DNA from: Haloarcula litorea
Lineage (GTDB): Archaea; Halobacteriota; Halobacteria; Halobacteriales; Haloarculaceae
DNA length: 64,000 bases
Assembly (NCBI RefSeq): GCF_029338195.1
Contig: NZ_CP119779.1
Location: 2,666,001-2,730,000, forward strand
Direction of reading: 5' to 3'
The translations under genes were made by a program, and so were the position numbers. Every line of letters starts with the position of its first letter. The first letter of the stretch is position 1. The notes beneath the pieces are model-generated. The model saw only the letters and a program-made list of their open reading frames with translations. It did no database searches and was not told where the DNA came from. Below, in pieces: positions 7,114-15,925 of the stretch.

Positions 7114-8304
7114 TCACCCCTCCGTCATCGCGTCGGTCGTGGCCGCGCAGTTGTTCGGCCCCCGCTCCAGTTCGGCGACGCCCTCGTCGTCGACCCGCCG
7201 GTCGCCGAGGTTCGTCGCGATGATCGCCTCGTAGTTGTCGGGCCGTGGCGGCATATCGTCGAGGACGAACTCGACGAACGCCTCGCGGTCGCGGTCGAGT
7301 GCAGGCATCGACTCGGCGAGGTATCCGAGGCGGTCGGTGAAGCTGCCGTCGTCGGCCCGCTCGGCCGCGTCGCTGGCGTGGCCGGGCGCGACCAGGGTGT
7401 CGTCGGGCAGCGGGAGAATCCGCTCGTGGAGCGTGTCGTACAGTCGCCGGGCGGCGTCGGGCGCGCCGTCGGCCCCGCCCTCGAGGTCCGGCCGCGCGAC
7501 GCTCTCGACGAACAGGCCGTCGCCGGTCAGCAACACGGCGTCGTCGACGAGATACGAGGTCATCCCGCTCGTGTGGCCGGGGGTGTGAACGGCCTCGACG
7601 ACCGTCTCGCCCACCGTGAGCGTCCCGCCGTCCGCGACGGTGTCGTAGTCGACCGCGTAGTCGACGCCGCGCTCGGCGGCGGCCGCCGGGACCACGGCGC
7701 GGACGCCGTGATCCCGTGCGAGCGTCCGGACGCCGCTGACGTGGTCGGCGTGGACGTGGGTGTCGACGGCAGCGACGAGGTCGGCCCCCCGCTCCGCGGC
7801 CGCGTCGACGTACTCGTCGGCGAAGGCGTGCAGCGGGTCGACGACCAGCGCCTCGTCGCCGTCGACGATCAGGTAGGAGAGACAGCCCGAGGACGGCCGG
7901 TGGAACTGGACGACGGCCGCGTCGGTGTCGGCCGAGAGCTCGGTCGCCTCCAGCACCGTCTCCCAGCCCTCCATCCCGTCCTCGACGGCGACCACGTCGT
8001 CGACGCCCGCGTCCCCGAGCACGTCGGCCACGTACTTGCTCGACAGCCCCTTCGCGCAGACGGTGTACAGCGGGCGTGCGTCGGGCAACTCCGCCAGGGC
8101 GTCCTCGGGGACGCCGTCGAGGAACTCGTAGTAGGGGACGTTCGCGAACGCGACGCCGTCGCCGTCGATGCGCCAGTCGTCGACGTCCGCGGGTGCCCGC
8201 GTGTCCAACACGCCGAACCGCTCGTCGCTCACGAGGCGGTCGTGGACGGCACTCGGCGATTCGGTCGGCACGTCGTCGGGAATCGGGAACGGTTTCTCGC
8301 TCAT
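7114..8304 (-). CDS. Rhodanese-metallo-beta-lactamase fusion (persulfide dioxygenase-like)
   Basis: A 396-residue cytosolic protein. Residues 15-120 form a rhodanese domain with active-site C83 in YTVCAKGLSSKY. Residues 128-330 form a metallo-beta-lactamase domain with THVHADH (182-188), HTPGH (240-244), a TGD metal-ligand motif and a late PGH. The combination resembles persulfide dioxygenase-sulfurtransferase proteins, but here rhodanese comes first. It probably oxidises or transfers sulfane sulfur delivered by the YeeE/YedE pair encoded just downstream. The ATG at 8304 is used; the upstream frame into the AT-rich divergent promoter is not protein-like. Confidence 0.88.
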   Translation of the reverse strand: MSEKPFPIPDDVPTESPSAVHDRLVSDERFGVLDTRAPADVDDWRIDGDGVAFANVPYYEFLDGVPEDALAELPDARPLYTVCAKGLSSKYVADVLGDAGVDDVVAVEDGMEGWETVLEATELSADTDAAVVQFHRPSSGCLSYLIVDGDEALVVDPLHAFADEYVDAAAERGADLVAAVDTHVHADHVSGVRTLARDHGVRAVVPAAAAERGVDYAVDYDTVADGGTLTVGETVVEAVHTPGHTSGMTSYLVDDAVLLTGDGLFVESVARPDLEGGADGAPDAARRLYDTLHERILPLPDDTLVAPGHASDAAERADDGSFTDRLGYLAESMPALDRDREAFVEFVLDDMPPRPDNYEAIIATNLGDRRVDDEGVAELERGPNNCAATTDAMTEG

Positions 8305-8437
8305 CGTGTGCTCCAACCTAACCGACCAGCGGTACAAAAGAGTTGTGTATAGATTGCAATATCTACGAAACATTCTGTGTCTGAGGGCTATAGAAAACCT
8401 CCAAAACAACCATATTCAAGCTCTGGGCTGCGGAGGA

Positions 8438-8464
8438 TTTATCACCTGACACAATATACTGTGT
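8438..8464 (+). promoter_or_regulatory. tusA promoter: TATA box and overlapping palindrome
   Basis: TTTATC at 8438-8443 is a TATA-like element 38 nt before the tusA ATG. Directly after it, ACACAATATACTGTGT at 8449-8464 is a 16-bp inverted repeat with one mismatched pair. Its place between TATA and the predicted transcription start suits a repressor site. The region 8305-8478 is unusually AT-rich for this genome and also holds ATTGCAAT at 8354-8361. Confidence 0.5.
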
Positions 8465-8478
8465 TTCGAGTGCAAGAT

Positions 8479-8748
8479 ATGACGGACACACTCACAACGG
8501 AGAACGCGGACAGCACGATCGACGTGACCGGCGAGTCCTGCCCGATGCCGGTCGTCAGGACCAGACAGGCGGTCGACGACCTCGCGGTCGGCGAGGTGCT
8601 GGAGGTACTCGCGACCGACGCCGGGAGCGTGAGCGACATCGACGGCTGGGCCGGCTCGGTCGACGAGGTCGAACTGCGCGCACAGGCCGAGAACGAGGAG
8701 GACGGGCGGGTCGTCTACCGCCACTACGTCGAGCGAGTGGACGGATGA
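8479..8748 (+). CDS. tusA: TusA-family sulfurtransferase
   Basis: An 89-residue sulfur-carrier protein. ESCPMPVVRTRQAV contains the CPxP motif with the persulfide-carrying C21 at the start of helix 1; the remainder matches the two-layer TusA fold. It accepts sulfur as a protein persulfide and hands it to partners. Its stop overlaps the start of the DsrE-like gene (ATGA), a pairing well known from sulfur-oxidising prokaryotes. It is divergent from the rhodanese/MBL-YeeE operon and shares the 174-nt AT-rich control region with it. The ATG at 8479 is chosen by homology; the longer upstream frame crosses the promoter. Confidence 0.92.
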   Translation: MTDTLTTENADSTIDVTGESCPMPVVRTRQAVDDLAVGEVLEVLATDAGSVSDIDGWAGSVDEVELRAQAENEEDGRVVYRHYVERVDG

Positions 8749-9341
8749 GCGGGAGGAACGGCGCGGCCGCGAGCGGTGCGGGCTCGGCCGACGAGAGGAC
8801 GGAGCCGGCGGCCGAGGTGGCCGCGCTCCGGGAGCGCGTCGACGAGCTGGAGTCGACCGTCGAGGCGTTGCGCGACGGCGACGAGAGACGGATGACCATC
8901 ATCGCGACGAAGGGGTCGCTGGACATGGCCTATCCACCGCTCATCCTCGCCAGCACGGCCGCCGCCTTCGGCTGGGACGTGACGGTGTTTCACACGTTCT
9001 GGGGGCTGGACATCCTCCACGAGGAACGCTCGCAGGACCTGAAAGTCAGCGCGGTGGGCAACCCCAGCCTCCCGGTGCCGAACGCGCTGGCCGCGCTGCC
9101 GGGCGGGGACTCGCTCGCGACGTGGTACATGAACCGCGAGATCGACGAGAACGGGACGGCGACGGTCGAGGAGCTGATCGAGACCAGCCTGGAGCTGGGC
9201 GTCGACCTCCAGGCCTGCGAGATGACGACCGAGCTGTTCGACTACGATCACGGCGACTTCTACGACGGCGTCACGACGGGGGTCGGCGCGGCGTCGGCGT
9301 TGTCCGAGATGGCCGACGCCGACGTCCAACTGCTGGTCTGA
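8745..9341 (+). CDS. DsrE/DsrF-like sulfur relay protein
   Basis: A 198-residue protein: an acidic, Ala-rich N-terminal tail and a coiled segment (residues 25-48), then a DsrE/DsrF/DrsH-like domain (50-198) opening with MTIIATKGSLDMAYPPLILA. C158 in LQACEMTTELF is at the position of the conserved sulfur-transfer Cys. The gene overlaps tusA by 4 nt and should act with it in moving sulfane sulfur. The coiled tail could mediate oligomerisation or docking to the membrane transporter. It converges directly (0 nt) on the ABC1 kinase gene. Confidence 0.88.
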   Translation: MSGRNGAAASGAGSADERTEPAAEVAALRERVDELESTVEALRDGDERRMTIIATKGSLDMAYPPLILASTAAAFGWDVTVFHTFWGLDILHEERSQDLKVSAVGNPSLPVPNALAALPGGDSLATWYMNREIDENGTATVEELIETSLELGVDLQACEMTTELFDYDHGDFYDGVTTGVGAASALSEMADADVQLLV

Positions 9342-11063
9342 CTACCCGTCGTCCCGTCGCTGGCGCATCTCGTGGCGCGTGAACTGCGGAGTCGCGAGCG
9401 CCCGTCGCCGCCGGCGGAACGACCACCACAGCACGCCCAGGGTTCCGGCGGAGACGGCGAGCGACAGCGCCGCGGCCTGGACGCTGGCGGCGGCGTAGAA
9501 GAACGCCGCCACGGGGACGCCGGCGGCGGCGACGATCCCCAGCAGGAGCCGCCGTGCCATCGTTCGGGCCAGGCCGTCGCTGTCCCGGAGCACCGCCTCG
9601 ACCGCCAGCTCGTCCCGGAGGGCGCTGTCGAGGACGGCCTCGGCCCGCGGTGCCGTCGTCGCCAGCGAGCGCGCCGAGGCCGTCGCCCGCCGCTGAACCT
9701 CCTCGCGGAGCGCGTCGCCGGCGTCGTCGAGTCCCTCTTCCATCACGTAGTCGGTGATAACCTCGATGAAGTCGAACTCGGGGTCCAGCGTCCGGCAGAC
9801 CCCCTCCAGGACGGTGGTCACGCGCACGACCAGCGCCAGGTCGCGCGGGAGCCGCATCGGGAACTCGTACAGCTGGGCCTCGAACTGCCCGACGAGCTGT
9901 TCCACGCGGTAGTCGCTGACGTCCTCGCCGCGGAACTGCTCGATGACGATGTCGAACGCCTCGCGCATCACCTCCCGGTCGGCCGTCGGATCGAGCGCAC
10001 CCATCGCGACGAAGGCGTCCATCACGCGGTCGGTGTCCTCGGTCGCGAGCCCGACGTAGAACTCCAGCAGGTGCTCCCGGACCCGGGGCCCGAGCCGTCC
10101 GGTCATCCCGAAGTCGTAGAAGACGAGCGTCCCGTCCGCCTGGACGGCGAGGTTGCCGGGGTGGGGGTCGGCGTGGAAGCGGCCGTCCTCGACGATCATC
10201 TCGATGTAGACCTCCTCAAGCCGCTGGACGAGCGCCTCGCGGTCGACGCCGACCCGGTCGAGCTCGGCCACGTCGTCGATCTTCACCCCGTCGATGTACG
10301 TCATCGTCACCACGCGGTCCGTCGAGTGGCTGTCGACCACGTCGGGGATGGCCACGTCCTCGGCGTCGGCGAAGTCCCCGCCGATCTCCCGGAGCATCCG
10401 GGCCTCGTGGGCGTAGTCCATCTCCCGGCGGATGGTCGCAGCGAACTCCTCGGTGACGTTCTCCAGCGAGAACGCCTGCGCGGGGTCGGCCCCCCTGGTC
10501 AGGATCGGCGTCAGTCGGGCGAGCACCCTGAGGTCCGACTCGACGCGCTCGCGGATGCCCGGCCGCAGGACCTTCACGGCCACGCGCTCGCCGCCGAGCT
10601 CGGCCTCGTACACCTGCCCGAGCGACGCGCCGCTGATCGGGTTCGTGTCGAAGGCGTCGAACCGCTCGTCGACTGGCGCACCCAGCTCCCGCTCCAGCAC
10701 CGGTTCGATCTCGCCCCAGGGGTCCGGCGGCACCTTGTCCTGGAGGTCCGAGAGCACGTCGATGTACTCACGCGGGAGCGCGTCGGGGCGCGTCGACAGC
10801 ATCTGTCCGAGCTTGATGAACGCCGGGCCGAGGTCGAGGAACGTCTCCTTGAGCCGCTCGGCCCGACGGGTCCGCTCCTCGCTGTCGACGTTTCGGGACC
10901 GCCCGAACAGGAGGAACCGCTTCCGGTCCCGCGCCCACGCCAGCGCGAACGGGAGGAACCGCCAGGCGACGACCAGCGCGCGCCGGAGCGCGCGGACGGT
11001 GACGCGGGCTCCCGAGGGCGTGGTGTCGCTGGCCGATCCGGCGGCCGCCTTGGCGTCGCTCAC
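9342..11063 (-). CDS. ABC1/UbiB family atypical kinase
   Basis: A 573-residue ABC1-family protein. It shows the family motifs: FIKLGQMLSTRPD (KxGQ) in the N-terminal extension, a nucleotide-binding lysine in VAVKVLRPG, catalytic DGRFHADPHPGNL and YDFGMTG. Two C-terminal membrane helices (about residues 515-558) anchor it. In bacteria UbiB supports ubiquinone synthesis; haloarchaea use menaquinone, so the client pathway is uncertain and may be quinone or lipid handling. The start is GTG 11063. It lies 48 nt after copA on the same strand and could be read through from it. Confidence 0.92.
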   Translation of the reverse strand: MSDAKAAAGSASDTTPSGARVTVRALRRALVVAWRFLPFALAWARDRKRFLLFGRSRNVDSEERTRRAERLKETFLDLGPAFIKLGQMLSTRPDALPREYIDVLSDLQDKVPPDPWGEIEPVLERELGAPVDERFDAFDTNPISGASLGQVYEAELGGERVAVKVLRPGIRERVESDLRVLARLTPILTRGADPAQAFSLENVTEEFAATIRREMDYAHEARMLREIGGDFADAEDVAIPDVVDSHSTDRVVTMTYIDGVKIDDVAELDRVGVDREALVQRLEEVYIEMIVEDGRFHADPHPGNLAVQADGTLVFYDFGMTGRLGPRVREHLLEFYVGLATEDTDRVMDAFVAMGALDPTADREVMREAFDIVIEQFRGEDVSDYRVEQLVGQFEAQLYEFPMRLPRDLALVVRVTTVLEGVCRTLDPEFDFIEVITDYVMEEGLDDAGDALREEVQRRATASARSLATTAPRAEAVLDSALRDELAVEAVLRDSDGLARTMARRLLLGIVAAAGVPVAAFFYAAASVQAAALSLAVSAGTLGVLWWSFRRRRRALATPQFTRHEMRQRRDDG

Positions 11064-11111
11064 TGGTGACTCTCCGGGTTCGAGACTGTTGAGTGTACTG
11101 GAACCGGCCGG

Positions 11112-13748
11112 TCAGCGGCCGAACAGCCCCAGCAGCCGGTACTCCTCGTCGGGCTCGTAGCGCCGGAACAGGAGGCTGTTGGTCAGCACGGACACCGACG
11201 ACGCGGCCATCGCGCCGGCCGCCAGCGCGGGCTGGAGCAGGCCCAGCGAGGCCAGCGGGATCATCACCGTGTTGTAGCCCAGCGCCCAGAAGAGGTTCTG
11301 CTTGATCTTCCGGAGCGTGGCTTCGGAGATCCGGATCGCCTTGACCACGTCGGCGGGGTCGTCACGGAGCAGCGTCACGTCGGCGGCCTCGATGGCCACG
11401 TCGGTGCCGGAGCCGATCGCACAGCCGACGGCTGCCGTCGCCAGCGCGGGCGCGTCGTTGACGCCGTCGCCGACCATCATCGCCCGGCTGCCGTCCGCCT
11501 GGATGTCCTCGACGGCCGCGGCCTTGTCCTCCGGGAGGACGCCGGCCCGGACGTTCTCGGGGTCGATGCCGACCTGTTCGGCGACGGCGCGGGCCGTCCG
11601 CTCGTTGTCGCCGGTGATCATCCAGACGTCCAGGCCGCGCTCGCGGAGCTGGGAGACGGCCCGCTTCGCGCTCTGCTTGACGGTGTCGGCGTCGGCCACG
11701 AGCCCGACGAGCCGGAAGTCGTCGGTCCCCGCCTCCGCGAGCGCGACTAGCATCGCGGTCTTGCCCTCGCGTTCGAGCTCGTTCAGCCGCTCCTCGGCGG
11801 GTGCGGTGTCGACGCCCGCGTCCGCGAGCAGTTTCCGGTTGCCGACCAGCACCTCGCCGTGGGGCGTCGTCGCGCGCACGCCGTGGCCGGGGACGTTCTC
11901 GAACTCCTCGGGTTCGGGCACGTCGACACCCCGCTCCCGCGCGCCCGCGACGATCGCCTCGGCCAGCGGGTGTTCGCTGCCCCGCTCGGCGCTGGCGGCC
12001 AGTTCCAGGACGAACTCCTCGGTGAGTTCACGCCGTTCCCGGAGCCCGCCGTCGGACCGGGCCTCGCCGCCGTCCGCAGCGGTCCCGACGACCTCCACGT
12101 CGGTCAGTTCCATCTCTCCCTTCGTCAGCGTCCCCGTCTTGTCGAAGACGACGGTGTCGACGTCCCGGACCTGTTCGAGCACGTCGCCGCCCTCGAAGAG
12201 GACGCCGTTGCGCGCGCCGATGGTCGTCCCGACCATCGTGGCCGCGGGCGTCGCCAGCCCGAGCGCGCAGGGACAGGCGATCAGCACCGCCGAAGCGAAC
12301 ACGACGACGGCGAACTCCGTGACACCGACGGCGGCGGGGCCGCCGGCCGCCAGCCCCCAGGTCGGGAGCGCCGCGACGAAGCCGGCCAGCGCCGCCGGGA
12401 ACAGCGCCCAGACGACCGCCCAGAGGACGGCGTTGGCGATGACGGCGGGCACGAAGTACGCGGAGATGCGGTCGGCGACGTTCTGGATCTCCGGCTGGCG
12501 GGACTGGGCGGTCTTGACGCGCTCGACGATCTGCTGGAGCGCCGTCTCGGAGCCGACCTTCGTCGCCTCGACCTCGAGAACACCGTTCTGGTTCACCGTC
12601 GCGCCGATGACCTCGTCGCCCTCGCTCTTCTCGACGGGGACGGACTCGCCGGTGACCATCGACTCGTCGACCGCCGAGTCGCCGTCGACGACGACGCCGT
12701 CGGTCGGGATCTTCTCGCCGGGTCGGACCTTCAGGCGGTCGCCGACCGCGACCTCGGAGAGTGGGATCTCCTCCTCGGTGCCGTTCTCGCGGACGACCGT
12801 CGCCGTGTCGGCCTCCATCTCAAGCAGTTCGCGGATGGCCGCGCCGGCCTGGCTCTTCGAGCGGGCCTCCAGGTAGTTGCCCAGCGTGATGAACACGAGG
12901 ATGAACGCCGCCGTGTCGAAGTACAGGCCCGTGCTCGCGATGAGGTCCAGCAGCGCGACCAGCGAGTAGCCGTACGCCGTGGTCGAACCCAGCGCGATCA
13001 GTACGTCCATGTTGGCCCGCCTGTTCCGCACGAGGGCCTTGTACGCGTTCTCGTAGAACGGCTTGCCCAGCGCGACCTGGACCGGCGTCGCCAGCGCGAA
13101 CTGCACCCAGCCCAGCGGCACGCCCAGCAGCGTCTCCTCGAACAGGCCCAGTGAGAGCAGGTGATCGGCCATGAAGAGCAGCAGGGGGAGCGACAGCGCC
13201 GCGCCGAACAGCGTCAGGCGGAGCTGTCTGCGCACCTCCGCGCCCCGGGCGGCGTCGGCCGCGGACTCGCCGGTCTCGCTCTCGCCGGCGGCCCCGTCGG
13301 CCGTCCCCTCGCCGGTCTCGCTCCCGCCCTCGCGGACCGGAGTGTAGCCGGCCGACTCGACGGCGTCGTAGAGGGCCGACCGGTCCGTGACAGAGGGGAG
13401 GTAGGTGACGCGGGCCTCGTCGGTAGCGTAGTTCACGTCGGCCGCGACGACGCCCTCGACCGATTCGAGCGCGTCCGCGTTGGCGTCCGCGCAGTTCGCG
13501 CAGGACATGTCCGTGATCGAGACCGTGACGGACTCGGTCACGACGCCGTAGCCGGCGTCCTCGACCGCGTCGACCACGTCGGCCAGCGACACGCGCTCGG
13601 GGTCGTAGCTGACGCTCCCCTCGTCGGTGGCGTAGTTGGCGTCGACGGACTCGACCCCGGCCAGCCCGCCGACGGCGTCCTCGATCGTCGCCGAGCAGTT
13701 GGCGCAGCTCATCCCCGTCAGTTCCAGGCGGACGGTCCGTGTGGCCAT
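11112..13748 (-). CDS. copA: Copper-exporting P1B-type ATPase CopA
   Basis: An 878-residue P-type ATPase. Two N-terminal heavy-metal-associated domains each carry MSCANC (the first at residues 13-18). An acidic linker follows to about residue 165, then the transmembrane core with the CPC motif in [12 protein letters not shown] (near 491-493), the phosphorylated Asp in DKTGTLT (near 536) and [10 protein letters not shown]. These identify a Cu(I) exporter. It is preceded by an Lrp-type regulator with a TRASH metal-binding domain; a homologous pair controls copper efflux in Halobacterium salinarum. Two inverted repeats lie in the 124-nt gap upstream. Confidence 0.96.
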   Translation of the reverse strand: MATRTVRLELTGMSCANCSATIEDAVGGLAGVESVDANYATDEGSVSYDPERVSLADVVDAVEDAGYGVVTESVTVSITDMSCANCADANADALESVEGVVAADVNYATDEARVTYLPSVTDRSALYDAVESAGYTPVREGGSETGEGTADGAAGESETGESAADAARGAEVRRQLRLTLFGAALSLPLLLFMADHLLSLGLFEETLLGVPLGWVQFALATPVQVALGKPFYENAYKALVRNRRANMDVLIALGSTTAYGYSLVALLDLIASTGLYFDTAAFILVFITLGNYLEARSKSQAGAAIRELLEMEADTATVVRENGTEEEIPLSEVAVGDRLKVRPGEKIPTDGVVVDGDSAVDESMVTGESVPVEKSEGDEVIGATVNQNGVLEVEATKVGSETALQQIVERVKTAQSRQPEIQNVADRISAYFVPAVIANAVLWAVVWALFPAALAGFVAALPTWGLAAGGPAAVGVTEFAVVVFASAVLIACPCALGLATPAATMVGTTIGARNGVLFEGGDVLEQVRDVDTVVFDKTGTLTKGEMELTDVEVVGTAADGGEARSDGGLRERRELTEEFVLELAASAERGSEHPLAEAIVAGARERGVDVPEPEEFENVPGHGVRATTPHGEVLVGNRKLLADAGVDTAPAEERLNELEREGKTAMLVALAEAGTDDFRLVGLVADADTVKQSAKRAVSQLRERGLDVWMITGDNERTARAVAEQVGIDPENVRAGVLPEDKAAAVEDIQADGSRAMMVGDGVNDAPALATAAVGCAIGSGTDVAIEAADVTLLRDDPADVVKAIRISEATLRKIKQNLFWALGYNTVMIPLASLGLLQPALAAGAMAASSVSVLTNSLLFRRYEPDEEYRLLGLFGR

Positions 13749-13757
13749 CTCACCGAC

Positions 13758-13772
13758 TAGTACGGGGTACTA
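13758..13772. promoter_or_regulatory. Inverted repeat TAGTAC-GGG-GTACTA before copA
   Basis: A perfect 6-bp-arm inverted repeat lies 10-24 nt before the copA ATG, where a leaderless promoter would have the zone between TATA and transcription start. A half copy (TAGTACGGG) recurs at 13863-13871 next to the regulator stop codon. It is a candidate operator for the adjacent Lrp-TRASH regulator. Confidence 0.5.
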
Positions 13773-13817
13773 CTTGATGCGGTTTTTCCCTCAGATACAG
13801 CGCTCGGATGGCGCATT

Positions 13818-13842
13818 CAGTTTCGATTCCAAACCGAAACTG
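13818..13842. promoter_or_regulatory. Inverted repeat CAGTTTCG-N9-CGAAACTG upstream of copA
   Basis: Perfect 8-bp arms separated by 9 nt lie 70-94 nt before the copA ATG. The dyad spans about two helical turns, as expected for an Lrp-type dimer. With the second repeat nearer the gene it suggests an activator or operator arrangement for copper response. Confidence 0.55.
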
Positions 13843-13872
13843 CGGTACATTCTTGGATGATCTAGTACGGGT

Positions 13873-14463
13873 TCACGCCCCCTCCTTGAGCGACTCGTAC
13901 TGCTCGACGAACTGCGACTCGCAGGAGCCACAGCAGAAGTAGTAGGTCTCGCCGTCCAACGCCGTCCGCTCGCCCTCCTCGTCGACGGTGTTGCCACACT
14001 CGGCACAGGCGGGGGCGAACTCGGCCGTCCCGAGGCCGGGCGTCCACTCGCTGTCGGCGACGAGGCGGACGGCGTGGTCCTCGACGGCGTCGAGGTCGAC
14101 GTGCGCCGCCAGCAGGTCGGGGACCTCACCCTGCGGGACCGTCGCTGTCGCGGTCACGCGGGCGTCGGCCGTCCGGAACACGTGTTCGACGGCCTCTGCG
14201 TCGGCCAGTCCCTCCCGGACCTCGGCGGCACGACCGGGACTGACGTCGACCTCCAGCAGCACCGGCACGCCCGAACGGAGCAGCGAGCGGTCGAGGTCGA
14301 CGGTGAACCCCCGAACGACGCCCATCTCTTCCAGGCGGTCGACGCGGTCGGAGACGGCCGGTGCCGAGAGGCCGACCTGATCGGCGATGTCACTGAAGGG
14401 GCGTCGGGCGTCGTCGAGCAGCAGGCGGACGATCTCGCGGTCGGTGTCGTCGAGGCCACGCAT
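13873..14463 (-). CDS. Lrp/AsnC-type regulator with TRASH metal-binding domain (copper sensor)
   Basis: A 196-residue regulator: an AsnC-type HTH (residues 4-50, MRGLDDTDREIVRLLLDDAR start), a ligand-binding-like middle domain, and a C-terminal TRASH zinc/copper domain with C153, C156, C177, C178 and C181 (CAEC...CCGSC). The family is known to sense copper in archaea, and the Halobacterium homologue VNG1179C governs the CopA-type ATPase. Here it directly precedes copA on the same strand, 124 nt apart. A TATA-like CTCAATAGG lies 26 nt before the ATG, implying a leaderless transcript. Confidence 0.93.
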   Translation of the reverse strand: MRGLDDTDREIVRLLLDDARRPFSDIADQVGLSAPAVSDRVDRLEEMGVVRGFTVDLDRSLLRSGVPVLLEVDVSPGRAAEVREGLADAEAVEHVFRTADARVTATATVPQGEVPDLLAAHVDLDAVEDHAVRLVADSEWTPGLGTAEFAPACAECGNTVDEEGERTALDGETYYFCCGSCESQFVEQYESLKEGA

Positions 14464-14484
14464 AGGTGCCCCTCGTCGGGCCGG

Positions 14485-14493
14485 CCTATTGAG
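14485..14493 (-). promoter_or_regulatory. TATA element of the copper regulator gene
   Basis: CTCAATAGG on the minus strand is centred 26 nt before the ATG at 14463, consistent with a leaderless transcript. Confidence 0.4.
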
Positions 14494-14505
14494 TGTCGCC
14501 CCCGC

Positions 14506-15213
14506 TCAGAACGGGAGCGCACCCGCCACCGCGCTCACCATCGTCTCCCAGAGGGAGAAGCCGAACAGGACGTTCAGCCCGAAGTCGACGGCGAAAAAGA
14601 GGAACAGCGCCGCGCCGGCGAAGTGGGCCTTCCGGAGGTCGATGCTGTGGGAGAAGCGGTAGAAGAACAGCGCGTTCGCCAGGCTGACGGGGATGATGGC
14701 GAGCATCTCGCCGGTCCAGATGGCGGTCGGGTGGGCGGCGTACTGGGCGGCCAGCGAGACTGTGACGAGCTGGGTCTTGTCGCCGAACTCCCCGAAGGCC
14801 ATCATCGCGAAGATCGGCAGGAACCCGCCGAACTTGTTGGGCACCTTCCAGTCGACGACGGGGACGCGGACGTCGAGCTCCCCGCCGTCGGTGAGGACGG
14901 CGCTGGCGGGCTCGCGGTTCGAACTGTCCTTCCCGGGGGCGGTCCGGAGGAGGAGGTAAGCGAACAGGACGAAGAGGACGGCGGTCATCGCGTCGAGGTA
15001 GATGCCCGGGAGGAGCTGCAGGACGGTCCGACCGAACCAGATCTCGACGGCGGTCCAGCCGGCGAAGGCGGTGCCGGCGGCGGCGACGACGAGGTACGGG
15101 CTGAACCGCGTCGACAGGCCCGCGATGATGAACTGGACCTTCTCCCCGGGCAGGACCGCCAGTTGCGCGCCAGCCGCGATGACCAGGACGGTGAGCCACG
15201 TCGCCTCGCTCAC
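14506..15213 (-). CDS. TMEM165/GDT1-family Mn2+/Ca2+ transporter
   Basis: A 235-residue membrane protein with two three-helix repeats. The second repeat has the family motif FGEFGDKTQ (residues 140-148). The first repeat carries AQLAVLPGEKVQ (16-27), in which the acidic E-x-G-D-K-S/T signature is changed. GDT1 proteins export Mn2+ or move Ca2+; in prokaryotes they are often under Mn regulators. The GTG start overlaps the stop of the DtxR-type regulator gene by 4 nt, which strongly suggests a manganese export role. A hydrophilic loop (90-122) joins the repeats. Confidence 0.88.
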   Translation of the reverse strand: MSEATWLTVLVIAAGAQLAVLPGEKVQFIIAGLSTRFSPYLVVAAAGTAFAGWTAVEIWFGRTVLQLLPGIYLDAMTAVLFVLFAYLLLRTAPGKDSSNREPASAVLTDGGELDVRVPVVDWKVPNKFGGFLPIFAMMAFGEFGDKTQLVTVSLAAQYAAHPTAIWTGEMLAIIPVSLANALFFYRFSHSIDLRKAHFAGAALFLFFAVDFGLNVLFGFSLWETMVSAVAGALPF

Positions 15214-15902
15214 ACCTCGCTCACTCCGTTGGCGACCTCGTCGTCGACGCGCCGGACCTGGATCGCGCTCGCGATGTGGGCCGGCAGCGACACCGTCTCG
15301 CCGTCGTCGAACCGCAGTGTCACCATGTCGATCGGCGCGACCTCGGCCACGACGAGTTCGGTCCCCGGTGTCACTCCGGCGTCGTCGAGGTACGTGAGTT
15401 CCTCGGGGTCGCGGTCACGGACGCGTGCGACCTCAAGTCGGTCGCCCACCTCGTGGTCGAGAAGGGTCGCCGCCGGTCCGTCGTCGACGGGTTCGAGTTC
15501 GTCGCTGGGGATCGGGTCGCCGTGGGGGTCGACTTCCGGCTCGCCCAGCGCGGCGGCGACGCGTCGCTCGAACTCCTCGCTGATGTGGTGTTCGAGCGTC
15601 TCGGCCTCCTCGTGGACCTCCGACCAGTCGTAGCCGAGCTGATCCGTGAGAAACGTCTCCAGCAGCCGGTGGTGGCGGATGACCTCCAGGGCGACCGTCT
15701 CGCCGTCGGGCGAGAGCGTCACGCCCTTGTACTTCTCGCGTTCGACCAGTCCCCTGTCCTCGAGTTTCTCGATCATACTGGTGGCCGTCGGCGGCGTCAC
15801 GTCCAGCGTCTCCGCGATGGTGGAGGTGGCGACCGGCGGGTCCCCCTCGCGCTCCAACTGGTAGATCGCCTTCAGATAGTCCTCCATCTTCGCGCTCAAC
15901 AT
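15210..15902 (-). CDS. DtxR/MntR-family metal-dependent regulator
   Basis: A 230-residue DtxR-type regulator: a winged-helix domain (residues 1-65, MEDYLKAIYQLEREG; PTATSMIEKLEDRGL), a metal-binding dimerisation domain with HHRLLETFL and EAETLEHHISEE (about 76-115), and a C-terminal FeoA/SH3-like domain. It should repress in the presence of Mn2+ or Fe2+. It is translationally coupled to a GDT1-type transporter. A perfect 14-bp palindrome between its TATA box and start codon is the likely autoregulatory operator. The ATG at 15902 is 27 nt after the TATA centre, so the mRNA is probably leaderless. Confidence 0.93.
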   Translation of the reverse strand: MLSAKMEDYLKAIYQLEREGDPPVATSTIAETLDVTPPTATSMIEKLEDRGLVEREKYKGVTLSPDGETVALEVIRHHRLLETFLTDQLGYDWSEVHEEAETLEHHISEEFERRVAAALGEPEVDPHGDPIPSDELEPVDDGPAATLLDHEVGDRLEVARVRDRDPEELTYLDDAGVTPGTELVVAEVAPIDMVTLRFDDGETVSLPAHIASAIQVRRVDDEVANGVSEV

Positions 15903-15910
15903 ACCTGGGA

Positions 15911-15924
15911 TTAGACGAGTCTAA
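15911..15924. promoter_or_regulatory. Palindromic operator TTAGACGAGTCTAA
   Basis: A perfect TTAGAC-GA-GTCTAA dyad lies 9-22 nt before the regulator ATG and immediately downstream of the TATA box. Its TTAG...CTAA ends resemble DtxR/IdeR/MntR boxes, so metal-loaded regulator would block transcription start. Confidence 0.65.
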
Positions 15925-15925
15925 C

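Noticed and set aside
9342-9382. Read-through of the DsrE-like gene into the ABC1 kinase gene
   Set aside because: The stop at 9339-9341 is clear, and the kinase gene ends at 9342 on the other strand; convergent, not overlapping.
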